Shown: positions 11,153 to 22,320 of the stretch, piece after piece
Position numbering within the stretch: position 1 is the stretch's first letter
Layout of the letters: every line of letters begins with the position of its first letter
Origin: Chiridota heheva
Lineage: Eukaryota; Echinodermata; Holothuroidea; Apodida; Chiridotidae
DNA: 64,000 bases
Assembly (NCBI GenBank): GCA_020152595.1
Contig: JAIGNY010000690.1
Coordinates: 1,828,501-1,892,500 of the forward strand
Direction of reading: 5' to 3'
Program-made: the position numbers and the translations under genes
The notes under the pieces: model-generated
Seen by the model: the letters and a program-made list of their open reading frames with translations, nothing else
Databases searched by the model: none
What the model was told of the DNA's origin: nothing

Positions 11153-11654
11153 CTGTAACTCTCTAATAAGCGCCCTGGGCACTTTTGTAAACTTTTTAGT
11201 TTTAGAGGTGGGCGCTCTTTGAAGATACTGTGTACATATCGACTAGCCTTATAAAGATTGCACTGCACATTAAGCGCTACACAAATGCATATATCGGAGT
11301 CTATGCTAACGTTAGTACTAACGTTACGAGTAAAAATAGTTTCACGGAAATCTTTTACAGATCGCTACATAAGTTTTCTACCAATAAAAATTGCATTATA
11401 AACATCATAAAGATCCATACCCCGGTATCTAAATAATTTTCCCTTTATAATAACATAAATGATTACAGGGCAAAAGTTTCAATCATTGTACAGCCGTAAT
11501 GACAGAATGATGTTTGGTGGTTATGCAATATATCACTACAAATCCTAAGTACTGGTGCGGCAAGTGCAGATTCAGCTCTGGCAATGCGTCACAACAGCAC
11601 AAAAATAGCGTGGGGGCGCTTATGGGAGAGGGGTGCTTATTAGAGAGAATACAG
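11153..11654. mobile_element. MITE with TA-flanked TIR (ctgtaactctctaataagc)
   Basis: The left end ctgtaactctctaataagcg at 11153 is matched by the reverse complement of 11617-11654, which also repeats ataagcgcc. Both ends are flanked by TA (11151-11152, 11655-11656), the target duplication typical of Tc1/mariner-type elements. There is no transposase ORF. A related end lies near 56830. Confidence 0.65.
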
Positions 11655-12045
11655 TATAAATAAATATGTTTTTAGTTTCCTGTTTGGTTTGTGATTTTTT
11701 TGTTGCATAAATCACTTTTGGTCTTTTTAGTACAAAATAAAGTATATTTACATTTAGATCGCAGTGAGAATACATTGAACACTGAAGAAATGATAGAAAT
11801 GGCAATTAAAGCATGAATAAAAGGCTAAAATTAAGATTGGCAAGTAAACTTGTGCATCTGATTTGCTTTAAAAAAAATCAAGCAGAAAAAAGTACTGACT
11901 CTAAATTAATATAGGATTCGTTTTGAACAACGACAAACCATGCTATACCATTTTTTGATGTTTCACTTGTTTTATGGAAGATACCTATCTACTACTATCC
12001 CCTGTTTCCTGTGTCATTGGTTTGGAAAAAGAAACAGTAGAATGG

Positions 12046-12048
12046 CAA

Positions 12049-12079
<31 letters not shown>

Positions 12080-12277
12080 TGTATGTATGTATGTATGTAT
12101 GTATGTATGTATGTATGTATGTATGTATGTATGTATGTATGTATGTATGTATGTATGTATGTATGTATGTATGTATGTATGTATGTATGTATGTATGTAT
12201 GTATGTATGTATGTATGTATGTGTATGTATGTATGTATGTATGTATGTATGTATGTATGTATGTATGTATATGTATG

Positions 12278-12278
<1 letters not shown>
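12046..12278. repeat. (TATG)n microsatellite
   Basis: About 57 nearly perfect tetranucleotide units. The MYVC and IHTY translations from this tract are artefacts. Confidence 0.97.
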
Positions 12279-12830
<552 letters not shown>

Positions 12831-13690
12831 AATAAAAATTGAATTTGTAATTTAACAAATTTTGAGCTATTTTCTGTAGTTTGAATAATCAGGTTATCTT
12901 TAGCCAATCATTCTAACACATCAGTTATGTAATTATATGTAGATCTTAAATTGGAGTAAGTAAATATGTCACCTGGTTAGATTGGTCAGATCAGATTTCA
13001 AGAGTCGGACCATATTTTACAGGTTGTAATCTACCCTGCAAAAGGGAATTATACAGCAATGGATAACAAGCTTGGTGACATGATGCACAAATTCCTCAGC
13101 CGAGCCATTTTGACGTTAAGTGCTTCTTGAGTGAACCCGGGGAACTAAGACAACTTCAGAGAAAGATCAAAATTGAGAGACATATTGGGTTAAGTGCTGT
13201 AAAGTTTGTCAGCAAAGCAAGCCGTTGTAGCTTTCAAGAACAGACTGTCCGCAAAAGAAATATAGAAAGATCGATAGAAGGTTTTCTGGAACCCTTGTTT
13301 TGCAATTATCAAAGAGATCTTTATTACTTTAGGTACTTATGTATTTAATGTTGCATGAAAACATTCTATTTGGAGTTTTCTAAAATAGGCCAGTTCACAA
13401 ATTATTTGAACTTTTCAAAAATCTTTTTTCTATTGATTTTCTGCGAAGTGTTTGAAATATATTTGGAAACAAAATTGATTATTAGAATATGTTGAAGAAA
13501 AGAAACTTATTTTGGTAAGATCATGTAAGTGTACATTGTTGTACTTAAAATGGATCTTTCAGGATAAAGTCCAAGAAGTGAGATTATGGGAGCCGGTGGT
13601 ATCTCTGTCAAATCCTGTCGGATTGATGGAAACAGTCAATTAAGATTAAATGAAACAAATACTACCTTTGCGTAATCATATAATGATATA
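12831..13690 (+). other. Non-coding stretch with one unassigned ORF (13127-13348)
   Basis: One frame, open from about 13115, reads VKCFLSEPGELRQLQRKIKI and continues with basic residues and Cys for about 77 codons. It lacks an ATG and a clear splice signal, and I recognise no domain. It may be a decayed transposon or exon fragment. Confidence 0.25.
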
Positions 13691-14362
13691 TAAATAGTAA
13701 CATATATTTATAATGCGCCCCTTAGACCTGAATCATAAGGCACGCAGAACAAGTTAAACTAGTACGCTAAAATGTAAAAATATGTAAAACATAGCACAAA
13801 CAGCTAAACTACACTACAAAATACAGTAGAGGGATTAACTACAGCAAAGGGATGAAATACAGAGGGATAAAATACAGAGAGATAAAAGGATGAGTAAAAG
13901 AGACTTAAAATGCATTTAAAGATTAAAATAATGTTTGCAAAAGATAAGGTGTGATATAAAAGCAGCAAAGGGTTGAATGAAGCATAACTGGCAAGGTAGA
14001 TTATTCCACAAATTTAGTGATCTGTTACCGACCGTTTTCAAAAATGATTTTTGCACAAGCAGGGTTGGAGCATTTGAATATCTGGTAGAACGAATGGCAT
14101 TGTAGACCTCCAGTGATGGGCCTGAATTATGCACAGTTTTATGGACAAATAGGATAATTTTGAAGTGAATTCCTTTCTGGATGGGTAGCCAATGGGGAGA
14201 TTAAACAGGATTGGTGTAATATGATCAAATTTGTTGCTTGAGGATAGCAGCCTAGCAGCATGGTTTTGAAGTTTCCGGAGACGTTTGATTTGATAGATTG
14301 GTAGAACGGCTGATAAACTATTACAAAGATCAAGTCTCCAACTAATAAAGGCATATGCTACA
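13690..14362 (-). mobile_element. L2/CR1-like LINE, 3' fragment
   Basis: Reading the minus strand from 14290: QNHAARLLSSSNKFDHITPI, then LPIGYPSRKEFTSKL, then after a frameshift VGNRSLNLWNNLP (about 14033-13995). These are the conserved C-terminal RT-thumb phrases of L2/CR1/Rex-type LINEs (usually HAARLL...DHITP...LHWLP and RSFS...LWN.LP). The 3' end has the typical ggggcgcattataaatata ending. It is interrupted by frameshifts and 5' truncated. Confidence 0.8.
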
Positions 14363-14429
14363 GTGATTATACATTTAGTTGGAAAATGATCAGTTTTTGC
14401 ATCATTTTAATTGGACTTTCTAGTATTGT

Positions 14430-14538
14430 TTAACACTTACTCTACCAGCACGTTTTTGAAAATGCTCTCGTGAGGCTGAGTCAAAGATGGGGAACCCAAA
14501 ACGACGATAATATTGCCTCGTGGTAGAGTAAGGGTTAA
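14430..14538. mobile_element. Tiny TTAA-flanked MITE, copy 1 (109 bp)
   Basis: TTAA at 14430 and 14535 bounds an element beginning cacttactctacca and ending tggtagagtaaggg, an inverted pair of about 14-16 bp. A second copy lies 140 bp downstream. TTAA target plus CCCTT-type ends fits piggyBac-like elements (inference). Confidence 0.65.
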
Positions 14539-14676
14539 TCAAGGGCTGATTATTGAAGGGTCCTCTGTCTTCAAGCAGCAGAGTCGGGCTCGTTTGGCCT
14601 CAGTGACCCGCTGAGCCTCCCACCGGGATCATGCTGCTGCATATATTTTTGAGTTTGTGCACTTGTCGCGGGTTCA

Positions 14677-14784
14677 TTAACCTTTACTCTATCAGCACTT
14701 TTTGAAAATGCGTTCGGGAGGCGATGTCAAATATGGGGAACCCAAAATGGCGATAATATTGCCGCGTGGTAGAGTAAGGGTTAA
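14677..14784. mobile_element. Tiny TTAA-flanked MITE, copy 2 (108 bp)
   Basis: Same structure as copy 1: TTAA at 14677 and 14781, left end cctttactctatca, right end tggtagagtaaggg, and the shared core tggggaacccaaaa. The inner part differs by a few substitutions. Confidence 0.65.
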
Positions 14785-14805
14785 GTTATATTTATGTTGT
14801 GTAGG

Positions 14806-16930
14806 GAGTATACTGCTAGTTATATCGCTTTAAGGAACTCCTAGAAGTCCTCGTCTCTCACCGATGGAAATGACAGAATCCGAGGATTTCAATTATTACG
14901 TCCGGTTTAGACAAACAAATTTCAAGTCAATTTAGAAAGAAAAAGTGTGGGAGTTATGTGAGATTACGGGGTTATTGAAAATAAATCAAAAAGAAATTTC
15001 CTTCGTGCCCCATTTAGTGATGTATCTATCGCAGGTCATGTTATTATTTGTTGTATAATCCAACACCATTTATCGATTCACAAACGATGTTTGTTTCAAT
15101 GAACATGTGACAAAAGGTGTGATTTACCCCAAGTTTGAAAAACAGCGGTAGCGGAGATTCTCTCCAGAGAAGTGTAATCCATAAACGTTACCTGTTGATA
15201 AGAAGGATTTAATATGAGAAAACTTCATTATTGATTAGAGTAGCTTGTACTGCTAGCCCTCGCATGAGTATTGAAAGTAATGGATCAGAATAGTAAAATA
15301 GATTGTAACTGCTTATTACAGAGTAAAGAGACCTGTTGGCATGGTAACCGCTTATTACAGAGTAATGGACTCTTCTAGAGACCTGCTGGCATGGTAACCG
15401 CTTATTACAGAGTAATGGACTCTTCTAGAGACCTGTCGGCATGGTAATCGCTTATTACAGAGTAATGGACTCTTCTAGAGACCTGTTGGCATGGTAACCG
15501 CTTATTACAGAGTAATGGACTCTTCTAGAGACCTGCTGGCATGGTAACCGCTTATTACAGAGTAATGGACTCTTCTAGAGACCTGTTGGCATGGTAACCG
15601 CTTATTACAGAGTAATGGACTCTTCTAGAGACCTGCTGGCATGGTAACCGCTTTTACAGAGTAATGGACTCTTCTAGAGACCTGTCTGGCATGGTAACCG
15701 CTTATTACAGAGTAATGGACTCTTCTAGAGACCTGCTGGCATGGTAACCGCTTATTACAGAGTAATGGACCCATCTAGAGACCTGTCGGCATGGTAACGG
15801 CTTATTACAGAGTAATGGACTCTTCTAGAGACCTGCTGGCATGGTAACCGCTTATTACAGAGTAATGGACCCATCTAGAGACCTGCTGGCATGGTAACCG
15901 CTTATTACAGAGTAATGGACTCTTCTAGAGACCTGTCGGCATGGTAACCGCTTATTACAGAGTAATGGACTCTTCTAGAGACCTGCTGGCATGGTAACCG
16001 CTTATTACAGAGTAATAGACTCTTCTAGAGACCTGCTGGCATGGTAACGGCTTATTACAGAGTAATGGACTCTTCTAGAGACCTGTCGGCATGGTAACCG
16101 CTTATCACAGAGTAATGGACTCTTCTAGAGACCTGTTGGCATGGTAACTGCTTAATACAGAGTAATGGACTCTTCTAGAGACCTGTCAGCATGGTAACCG
16201 CTTATTACAGAGTAATGGACTCTTTGAAGAGACCTGTTGGCATGGTAACTGCTTAATACAGAGTAATGGACTTTTCTAGAGACCTGTTGGCATGGTAACC
16301 ACTTATTACAGAGTAATGGACTCTTCTAGAGACCTGTCGGCTAATTGCTCTAAATCTTGAAAAAATAACATTCGAAACAGCTGTTTGAATTTTTAAGACT
16401 TGTTCATCAAATTTTGGAAATGTATAATGTCCATAATCTCTAAAGTACCTGTTTCTTAATTAGTCTCAGAATAAACTCAGAAATTCCATCATTTTAAACA
16501 TTTGGGTTTCTACTAGTTGTAATATCCCTCTAAGAAATTCCTCATTTCTCGTGGATGGAACAAACAATATCAGAGAACTTCAAAGGAGGGATCCTGTTTG
16601 GACAAGTTTCAAATCAATTTAGAAAGAAACTGTTATGCAAGATTACTTAGTTATTGAACATAAATCAATGAGATGCTTACTCTCTGCCCCATTTATTGAT
16701 GTATCTATGGGCAGTCATGTTATCTTTTGTTGCATAATCCAACACCAGATGTAATTTACCCCAAGTTTGAAAAACAGCAGTAGCAGAGAGTCTTTCCAGA
16801 GGAGCTTAATCCATAAAAGTTACGTGTTGATAAGAAGGGTGTAATATAAGAAAATGTATGATTTCCAGTCTCTAAAGTAAGTGTTTCTTTAGTTTGTCTC
16901 ATGAATAAACTTAAAATTTTTATCTTTTTC
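14806..16930 (+). repeat. Direct-repeat block flanking a minisatellite
   Basis: Block A at 14806-15230 recurs in diverged form at 16512-16857. Shared phrases include catttagtgatgtatctatc/catttattgatgtatctatg, ttgtataatccaacaccatt, taccccaagtttgaaaaaca and ccataaacgttacctgttga. A second pair (ctctaaagtacctgtttctt near 16438 and ctctaaagtaagtgtttctt near 16872) follows the same direction. The repeats could be LTR-like ends or a local duplication. Confidence 0.7.
15305..16345 (+). repeat. 50-bp minisatellite, about 20 copies
   Basis: Each unit contains agtaatggactcttctagag then acctg(c/t)tggcatggtaac and cgcttattacag. Variation is mainly at one dinucleotide (ctgg, ttgg, tcgg) and in ggactc versus ggaccc. 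The period of 50 was measured from successive agtaatggac motifs at 15361 and 15411. Confidence 0.97.
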
Positions 16931-16959
16931 CGGAATTTTTAGGACTGAATTTCTGATCT

Positions 16960-17318
16960 CTTTAAGAATAATCCTACCTCCAACTTCATCTTTCTCCGCA
17001 ACAGCAATTTATTTTGCCTGATCTACACCATCCCTTTCCTGCCTTACCATCCTCATCTTCCTTTTATTACCTTAACTCCTTTCCCTTCTCCCCCTCCTCT
17101 CTATCCCACCCCTCTTTTTTCCCCTTCTCTGCCTTACCTCCCTCACCTTCCTTTTATTACCTTAACTTCTTTCCATTCTCCTCCTCCTTTCCTCTATCCC
17201 ACCTCTCTTTCCTCTCTGTCCTCTCTGTCCTAACTCAAGCACTTTAGTATTCAACACCTTTTGGCACATTTGACTCTGACTGTCGCGGTGCCGTTAAACA
17301 TCAACAAACCGAACCAAC
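16960..17318 (+). mobile_element. Pyrimidine-rich LINE 3' end, divergent subfamily
   Basis: A C/T-rich tract with duplicated ccttttattaccttaact(c/t)ctttcc blocks leads to ttttggcacatttgactctg, ctgtcgcggtgccgttaaac and a catcaacaaaccgaacc tail. The end resembles the I-like family's cacaatttgaccct ... gtgccgttaag ... caaacaaa. It is probably a second subfamily, 5' truncated. The ORF at 17014-17247 is translated low-complexity sequence. Confidence 0.6.
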
Positions 17319-17817
17319 CTAACCTGATTCTTACCTAATTTTGCAAATTTGTGACTTTTGAGGTTTCTACTGTGTTTCCTTAATTCTTTTTCTGACTTGC
17401 TTCAATATTTATTACAAATCATGAAAATACTTTTTAATTATTTGTTAATATTTATACAGGAAATGCATTTAAAGAGAAAAAACCTGCAGAATGACATGAA
17501 TTTTTTGAACTGTCTGATCTTCACAAATTCTGCTTTTTCTTTGTCACTGGCAATGAAAAGATTTCATCACATGCTACTTAACTCTGATCTCTTCAAAATT
17601 CAATGCTTTACTCAGACTTTAATATTGTTTTGAACATATTGCAATTGGAGACATTCTACTCTTTTTTTTTATAACTAGAAATTGCAGCAAGCAGCTCTGT
17701 GTTTTTAAGTATCAGTTATACACATATTCTGACAAAGAAATCAAGTTAATTTCTTTTGTGTGATTTTGTAAACGGTTTGAAAGATGGTATGAATTCCATA
17801 TACCAAATTTTTCTTTG
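17319..17817. other. AT-rich stretch, nothing recognised
   Basis: One 91-codon frame at 17358-17633 has no domain-like content; the region looks like intron or intergenic DNA. Confidence 0.35.
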
Positions 17818-18062
17818 TAACAGCTTCTATTTTCAAAATGGATTTCTATTGTCAAAATGGACTGTAATAAAGCCTTCACATTACCATTATACTCCTTTTT
17901 TGGTACTTAATACACTCTGTACCAGAATAACAAACAAAAATTGTGTTAACTATTCTGGTACAGAATTGATTAAGTATCAAAATAGGAGTATAATGGCAGT
18001 GTGAAGACTTTATTCCAGTCCATTTTGACAATAGAAATCCATTTTGAAAATAGAAGCTGTTT
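17818..18062. mobile_element. Palindromic MITE family A, copy 2
   Basis: The most complete copy. Both arms carry the subrepeat tttctattttcaaaatggat followed by a second tttctattgtcaaaatgga, then ttcacattaccattatactc and gtaccagaataacaaac towards the centre. The arms are about 110 bp. Confidence 0.88.
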
Positions 18063-18496
18063 TGTTTGAATCAAATTTTGTTTTGACTGATATTGAAATG
18101 GTTAAGAATCGGTATCTTATTTTAATTCACCCCTACTGACCATTACACATTACATATTTACATATTCAGTGATTAGGAACTTTTCGTGACCTCGTGAGTT
18201 TTAGATTTCAATCCTTAATACCAGCCTAGTTTCCATTTTTATTCAAGATTTGGCACGCTTTGGATCATTTGACGCAAGCTGAATACCTTGGGGATTTATG
18301 AAGGGAAAGCAACCACTTTGTGTAAGCAGCTGACAATAGTAAAACCCTTAACCCTCCTGATCACAGGATGATTAATTGTTTTTAGTCTTGTTAGAGGTTG
18401 AATTAATCAAAGTGCAATTGGGTTTTTATGTGATTCCCAAGGAAAAGTTCTCCCTTGGGTTGTACTTTGCACTTCAAAATTACCAAGGAATTTTAC
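18063..18496. other. Non-coding stretch, nothing recognised
   Basis: No repeat terminus or credible ORF was seen before the TTAA of the next MITE. Confidence 0.3.
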
Positions 18497-18751
18497 TTAA
18501 AGGAATATTCCCATAGATTTTCATTTTTTCATATGTGATAGAGGAAATCTGTAAAATCAAAGTGGTGAAAAAACTATGTTTATATCTTATTTCCTTTCGA
18601 AGTTATAACAATTTAAAGAGTAGAAAAATGTTCTTAAAAACACCTTGTACAGTATATGTCCTTCAGCTTGGTGATGTCATCAAGGCAACTGCAGCACAGT
18701 TATGTATTTCGAATCACACTTTTTTTACTTTATCTAACAGCATTCTTCTAG

Positions 18752-20123
18752 CCTTCATGTTGAAGCCAACGAACCCCCCTTTCTACTTAGATGTAAAAAG
18801 CTTAGCCTCTCCTATGCTTTTAGAGTCCTCACCAACACCCAGAACCCTGTTTACAACCTCATTAGGTACCCCAATTTCTCCTCCCTCTTTGATAGGACTA
18901 AAACCCTATCGCCCCCTTCAGCTTACGCATTAAATCAGACCTCTTTCAACTTGGCATCAACCCCGCCCTCTCGGCACCTATTCCTGGCCCACTTTTCCGC
19001 CTTGGGCCACCCCCTTCCTTCTGTCCACCTAGACCTCTCCACTTATAACAAATCTCAAACTCACCCTAATCTCTTCATCAATCTCCACAACCAAATCAAA
19101 GACCAACTCTCAAATTACCTCCATCTATACTGATGGCTCCAAGGAAGGCAACAAGACAGCTGCTGCTGCCATTATCCAAGACATCACCCTCAGTAGCAGA
19201 CTTCCTGACCACTCATCCATCTTTTCAGCCGAGGCTAAGGCCATTCTCCTCGCCCTCAACTTTATTGAGTACTCTCCTCTTAGTCACTTTGCCATTTTCT
19301 CTGACTCAAAGGCTGTTCTTACTTCATTACTCAATCTTAAATGGGATAACCTCACCTGCCACCTCCTCCTCCGAAACTCTTTTCTCCCACCCTCTGCAGG
19401 AAAAGTGTTCTTTTCTTCTGAATACCCAGCCATGTTGGCATCCCTGGCAATGACAGGGCTGATACAGCCGCTAAGCTTGCCCTTAACCTCCTCCCTTCCC
19501 CTTTTCCCAAAACCCTCTCTGACATCAAACCGCTTATCGCTTCTCTTGTTCGTGACCGCTGGCAAACCTTATGGAACTTCCAAATTGATAACAAACTCCA
19601 TGTTATCCAGCCCACAATCCCGATCAAATCCACCATTTACAACCTTTCTCGTATCTACAACGTTCATATTACCCGTCTTAGAATTGGTCACACCCACCTC
19701 ACTCACTCCCACCTCCTTATTGGTTCCCCCCAACCCCTCTGTAACAATTGCCACTGCATCCTTACAATCCAACACGTTCTCCTTGCTTGCCCCTGTACAA
19801 CCTTCCCAGAGCTTCTCGCTCCCCACAACTCAATTGCTGAGTTCTTCCAAAAAAATCCTCCAGATAAAATAGTCTCCTTCCTTCAGCATGCATCCCTCTA
19901 CAACCATATTTAATCCTCCTCTTCCACCCCCTCTCTACTCTGTTTTTAGTTTTACCCATGCACCTCCTCTCTCGATCACAGCTTTCTGGCTTTTGTTCTT
20001 GAATTTCTCTCATTCTTCCCTGGTCTCTTTCCTTACTACCTCTAAAATGATCTGACCTCTCAGGCACAATTTGACCTTCGTTGTCGTGGTGCCGTTAAGA
20101 CCTCATCAAACAAACAAACAAAC
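18752..20123 (+). mobile_element. I-like LINE, 5'-truncated copy 2
   Basis: Similarity to copy 1 begins at agccttcatgttgaagcca (thumb region of RT) and runs to the CAAA tail. The ORF ends with a TAA at 19911-19913 after SLYNHI. I found no clean target-site duplication. It interrupts MITE F. Confidence 0.9.
19110..19913 (+). pseudogene. LINE RNase H domain and C-terminus
   Basis: RNase H shows its acidic residues in order: YTDGSKEGNK near 19123, FSAEAKAILLALNFIEY near 19228 and FSDSKAVL near 19298, then HVGIPGNDRADTAAKLA near 19433. It is broken by a TGG-to-TGA nonsense change just before IPSHVG (near 19418). A Cys/His stretch CNNCHC follows near 19742. It is the best-preserved RNase H of this family in the window, but still dead. 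Confidence 0.8.
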
Positions 20124-20590
20124 ATCTTTCACTTTTGTCCAAATTCAAAAATACTTTAAATTTTGTAACTTCTAAATGGAGTAAGATATTAACATAGTTT
20201 TTTCACCACTTTGTTTCTAAAAAAATTCTCTATCATATATATGAAAAAAATGAAAATCCATGGGACTATTCTTTTCAATGATGAATTATAAGATGCTTGA
20301 GTTTTGTTTTGAGAAAAAAAAAAACTAAAGTTATCTATAGTAAGGTGGAAGTGGTTCTTGATTTGGCACTTAGGAGTTCCGTAGTGTGGAGAAACATAGC
20401 AAGGTATGCGTTGCATGAGGGTAAGGTCAGGGTGACGTGAATTGACATCAAACAAGTTGATGTAATAGATAGCAGGGCTTGGAAGTTTAGATTGTATGCT
20501 TTTTAATTGCTCAGTGATGTCAAAAATAGATAGTGCCCTCTATTATGATTTTCAAATCGTGCCAAACCGGCTAGTTATCTCAATTGGTAC

Positions 20591-21061
20591 CAGTGTTCAC
20601 ACTAAGGATCATCAAAATTTGTTTCTCTTGTGTAGTTTTTTTTTTTAGGTAAGGGTGAAGGGGGGGGGGGGGAAATTTGGATAAAAAAGTGGGGGGATTT
20701 CTTTTTGGAGAAATAACAGAAATATAACTAGAGACAAGGATACAACCGGAAATGCCAAAAATGCCAAATTATGGCTGGAAAATGCCAAACTATGGCTGGA
20801 AAATGCTAAACTATGGCTGGAAAATGCCAAACTATGGCTGGAAAATGCCAAACTATGGCTGGAAAATGCTAAACTATGGCTGGAAAATGCCAAACTATGG
20901 CTGGAAAATGCCATATGTGCCCTTTTAGGGAAATTTAGTAATTTTGGCATTTTATTGAAATTGATTTCTGCAGGAATCCCCCCTCCCTCCTCTTTCCAAA
21001 TTATTTTTTAGTGGAAATTTGATGATATGTGTGGGAATCCTGCACCTTAATGTGAACACTG
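20591..21061. mobile_element. hAT-like non-autonomous element inside a tRNA-derived SINE
   Basis: TIRs are cagtgttcacactaagg on the left and ccttaatgtgaacactg on the right. Flanking 8-bp duplications are ATTGGTAC (20583-20590) and ATTGGTAG (21062-21069), one mismatch. CAGTG ends plus an 8-bp duplication fit hAT. Inside are a poly-G run (about 20660-20671) and a 21-bp minisatellite. There is no transposase. Confidence 0.75.
20750..20914. repeat. 21-bp minisatellite inside the hAT-like element
   Basis: The unit tggctggaaaatgccaaact plus one base occurs about 7.5 times, with gctaaac variants. It translates to a repeated AFSSHSL heptapeptide on the minus strand, an artefact. Confidence 0.93.
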
Positions 21062-21317
21062 ATTGGTAGTTCACCCGCTTTCTAGACGGAAAGGTCATGA
21101 GGTTTTCTATAGCGTGTACCAATGTACACAATGAGGAAAGTAAGGATGTGGTTGTGGTGATAATTTCTGTACCAACCGCTCCAATAGAAATGACAAGTAC
21201 ATCGTGAGCTCATCGTGAGTTACAGCCTTTCAGATGTCATACATTTATAACAATTTCACAATTCAAACCTAGCTTTGTGGGCTTGTTTTAATGCCAGCAG
21301 ATGCAAGTTTGTAACAA

Positions 21318-22035
21318 GCTACACTTAACCAACTGATTAGTGGCAGAGCACCTGCTTTCCAGCAGGAAGGGGATGGGTTTGATGCCTGATCAAGTCACAC
21401 CAAAGACGATGGGTTTGATGCCTGATCAAGTCACACCAAAGACGATGGGTTTGATGCCTGATCAAGTCACACCAAAGACGATGGGTTTGATGCCTGATCA
21501 AGTCACACCAAAGACGATGGGTTTGATGCCTGATCAAGTCACACCAAAGACGATGGGTTTGATGCCTGATCAAGTCACACCAAAGACGATGGGTTTGATG
21601 CCTGATCAAGTCACACCAAAGACGATGGGTTTGATGCCTGATCAAGTCACACCAAAGACGATGGGTTTGATGCCGATGGGTTTGATGATCAAGTCACACC
21701 AAAGACGATGGGTTTGATGCCTGATCAAGTCACACCAAATGGGTTTGATGCCGATGGGTTTGATGCCTGAGTCAAAGACGATGGGTTTGATGCCTGTCAG
21801 TCACACCAAAGACGATGGGTTTGATGCCTGATCAAGTCACACCAAAGACGATGGGTTTGATGCCTGATCAAGTCACACCAAAGACGATGGGTTTGATGCC
21901 TGATCAAGTCACACCAAAGACGTATAAATAGATATGACCTGCTGCCCACTCCCTGAGCAAAAGGGTTCGGAGGAGGGTAATGATTAAGGCTTGGTAAGGT
22001 GCTATACTTGCCCGGGAAGGAAATACTTCCATACT
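21318..22035 (+). mobile_element. tRNA-derived SINE with expanded B-box segment
   Basis: The head reads gattagtggcagagcacctg then ctttccagcaggaagg (a good anticodon-type stem, cctgc/gcagg) and ggatgggtttgatgcc, a B-box-like T-arm. After a 36-bp array the body resumes with gtataaatagatatgacctg. The stretch around 21990-22030 is probably SINE tail. Confidence 0.6.
21372..21922 (+). repeat. 36-bp minisatellite built from a SINE B box
   Basis: Each unit carries gatgggtttgatgcctgatc, then aagtcacaccaaagac. The first seven or eight units are identical; a disordered zone (21660-21800) with partial units follows, then about four more perfect units. The 12-residue translation (MGLMPDQVTPKT) is open on both strands but is not evidence of a gene. 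Confidence 0.95.
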
Positions 22036-22089
22036 AAAGTGGTAGGTATGTGCTGCCCAAAATTCAGAATTTCAAAATTGGATTGAAGT

Positions 22090-22320
22090 ATGGGAGATTT
22101 TTGTGGTAACTGCACTTTGACAGTTTATGATTTTGATACCTGCAGTGTGAAAATAAGTGTTTTTTGATACTTGCTGAACGAAAATAGGTGATTTTTGATA
22201 TCTGCAGTAGAAAATAAGTGATTTTTGATATCTGCAGTACGAAAATATGCAATTTTTTTGAGACCAGTAGTATGAGAGATTGGACTTTTGATACCTGCTT
22301 TATGAAATCTGAAAAATGCA
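22090..22320 (+). repeat. Degenerate ~32-38-bp tandem repeat
   Basis: About six diverged units contain tttttgatatctgcagta followed by cgaaaataagtga. CTGCAG is kept in most units. Confidence 0.75.

Larger units (their letters stand above)
18497..20278. mobile_element. Palindromic MITE family F, copy 1, split by a LINE
   Basis: The left arm (ttaaaggaatattcccatag at 18497, then ttttcatatgtgatagagga, gtggtgaaaaaactatgtt and gaagttataacaattta) is the inverted counterpart of 20155-20278 on the right. The right end is slightly decayed (tcaa instead of ttaa). The centre is interrupted by LINE copy 2. Related copies lie at 54196-54351 and 58979-60124. Confidence 0.82.
20560..21115 (+). mobile_element. 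tRNA-derived SINE head split by a hAT-like element
   Basis: Joining the flanks of the 20591-21061 insertion gives a tRNA-like D-arm (gttatctcaattggtag, A-box-like) followed by an anticodon-arm-like part (cacccgctttctagacggaa) and gtcatgaggtttt in place of a B box. The SINE body further on is not recognised. Confidence 0.55.

Noticed and set aside
15305..16345. CRISPR-like reading of the 50-bp array
   Set aside because: Units are contiguous and conserved throughout, with no spacer part.
21340..21960. CRISPR array suggested by regular 36-bp repeats
   Set aside because: No unique spacers between units, no cas genes, and the surroundings are eukaryotic SINE and MITE sequence.
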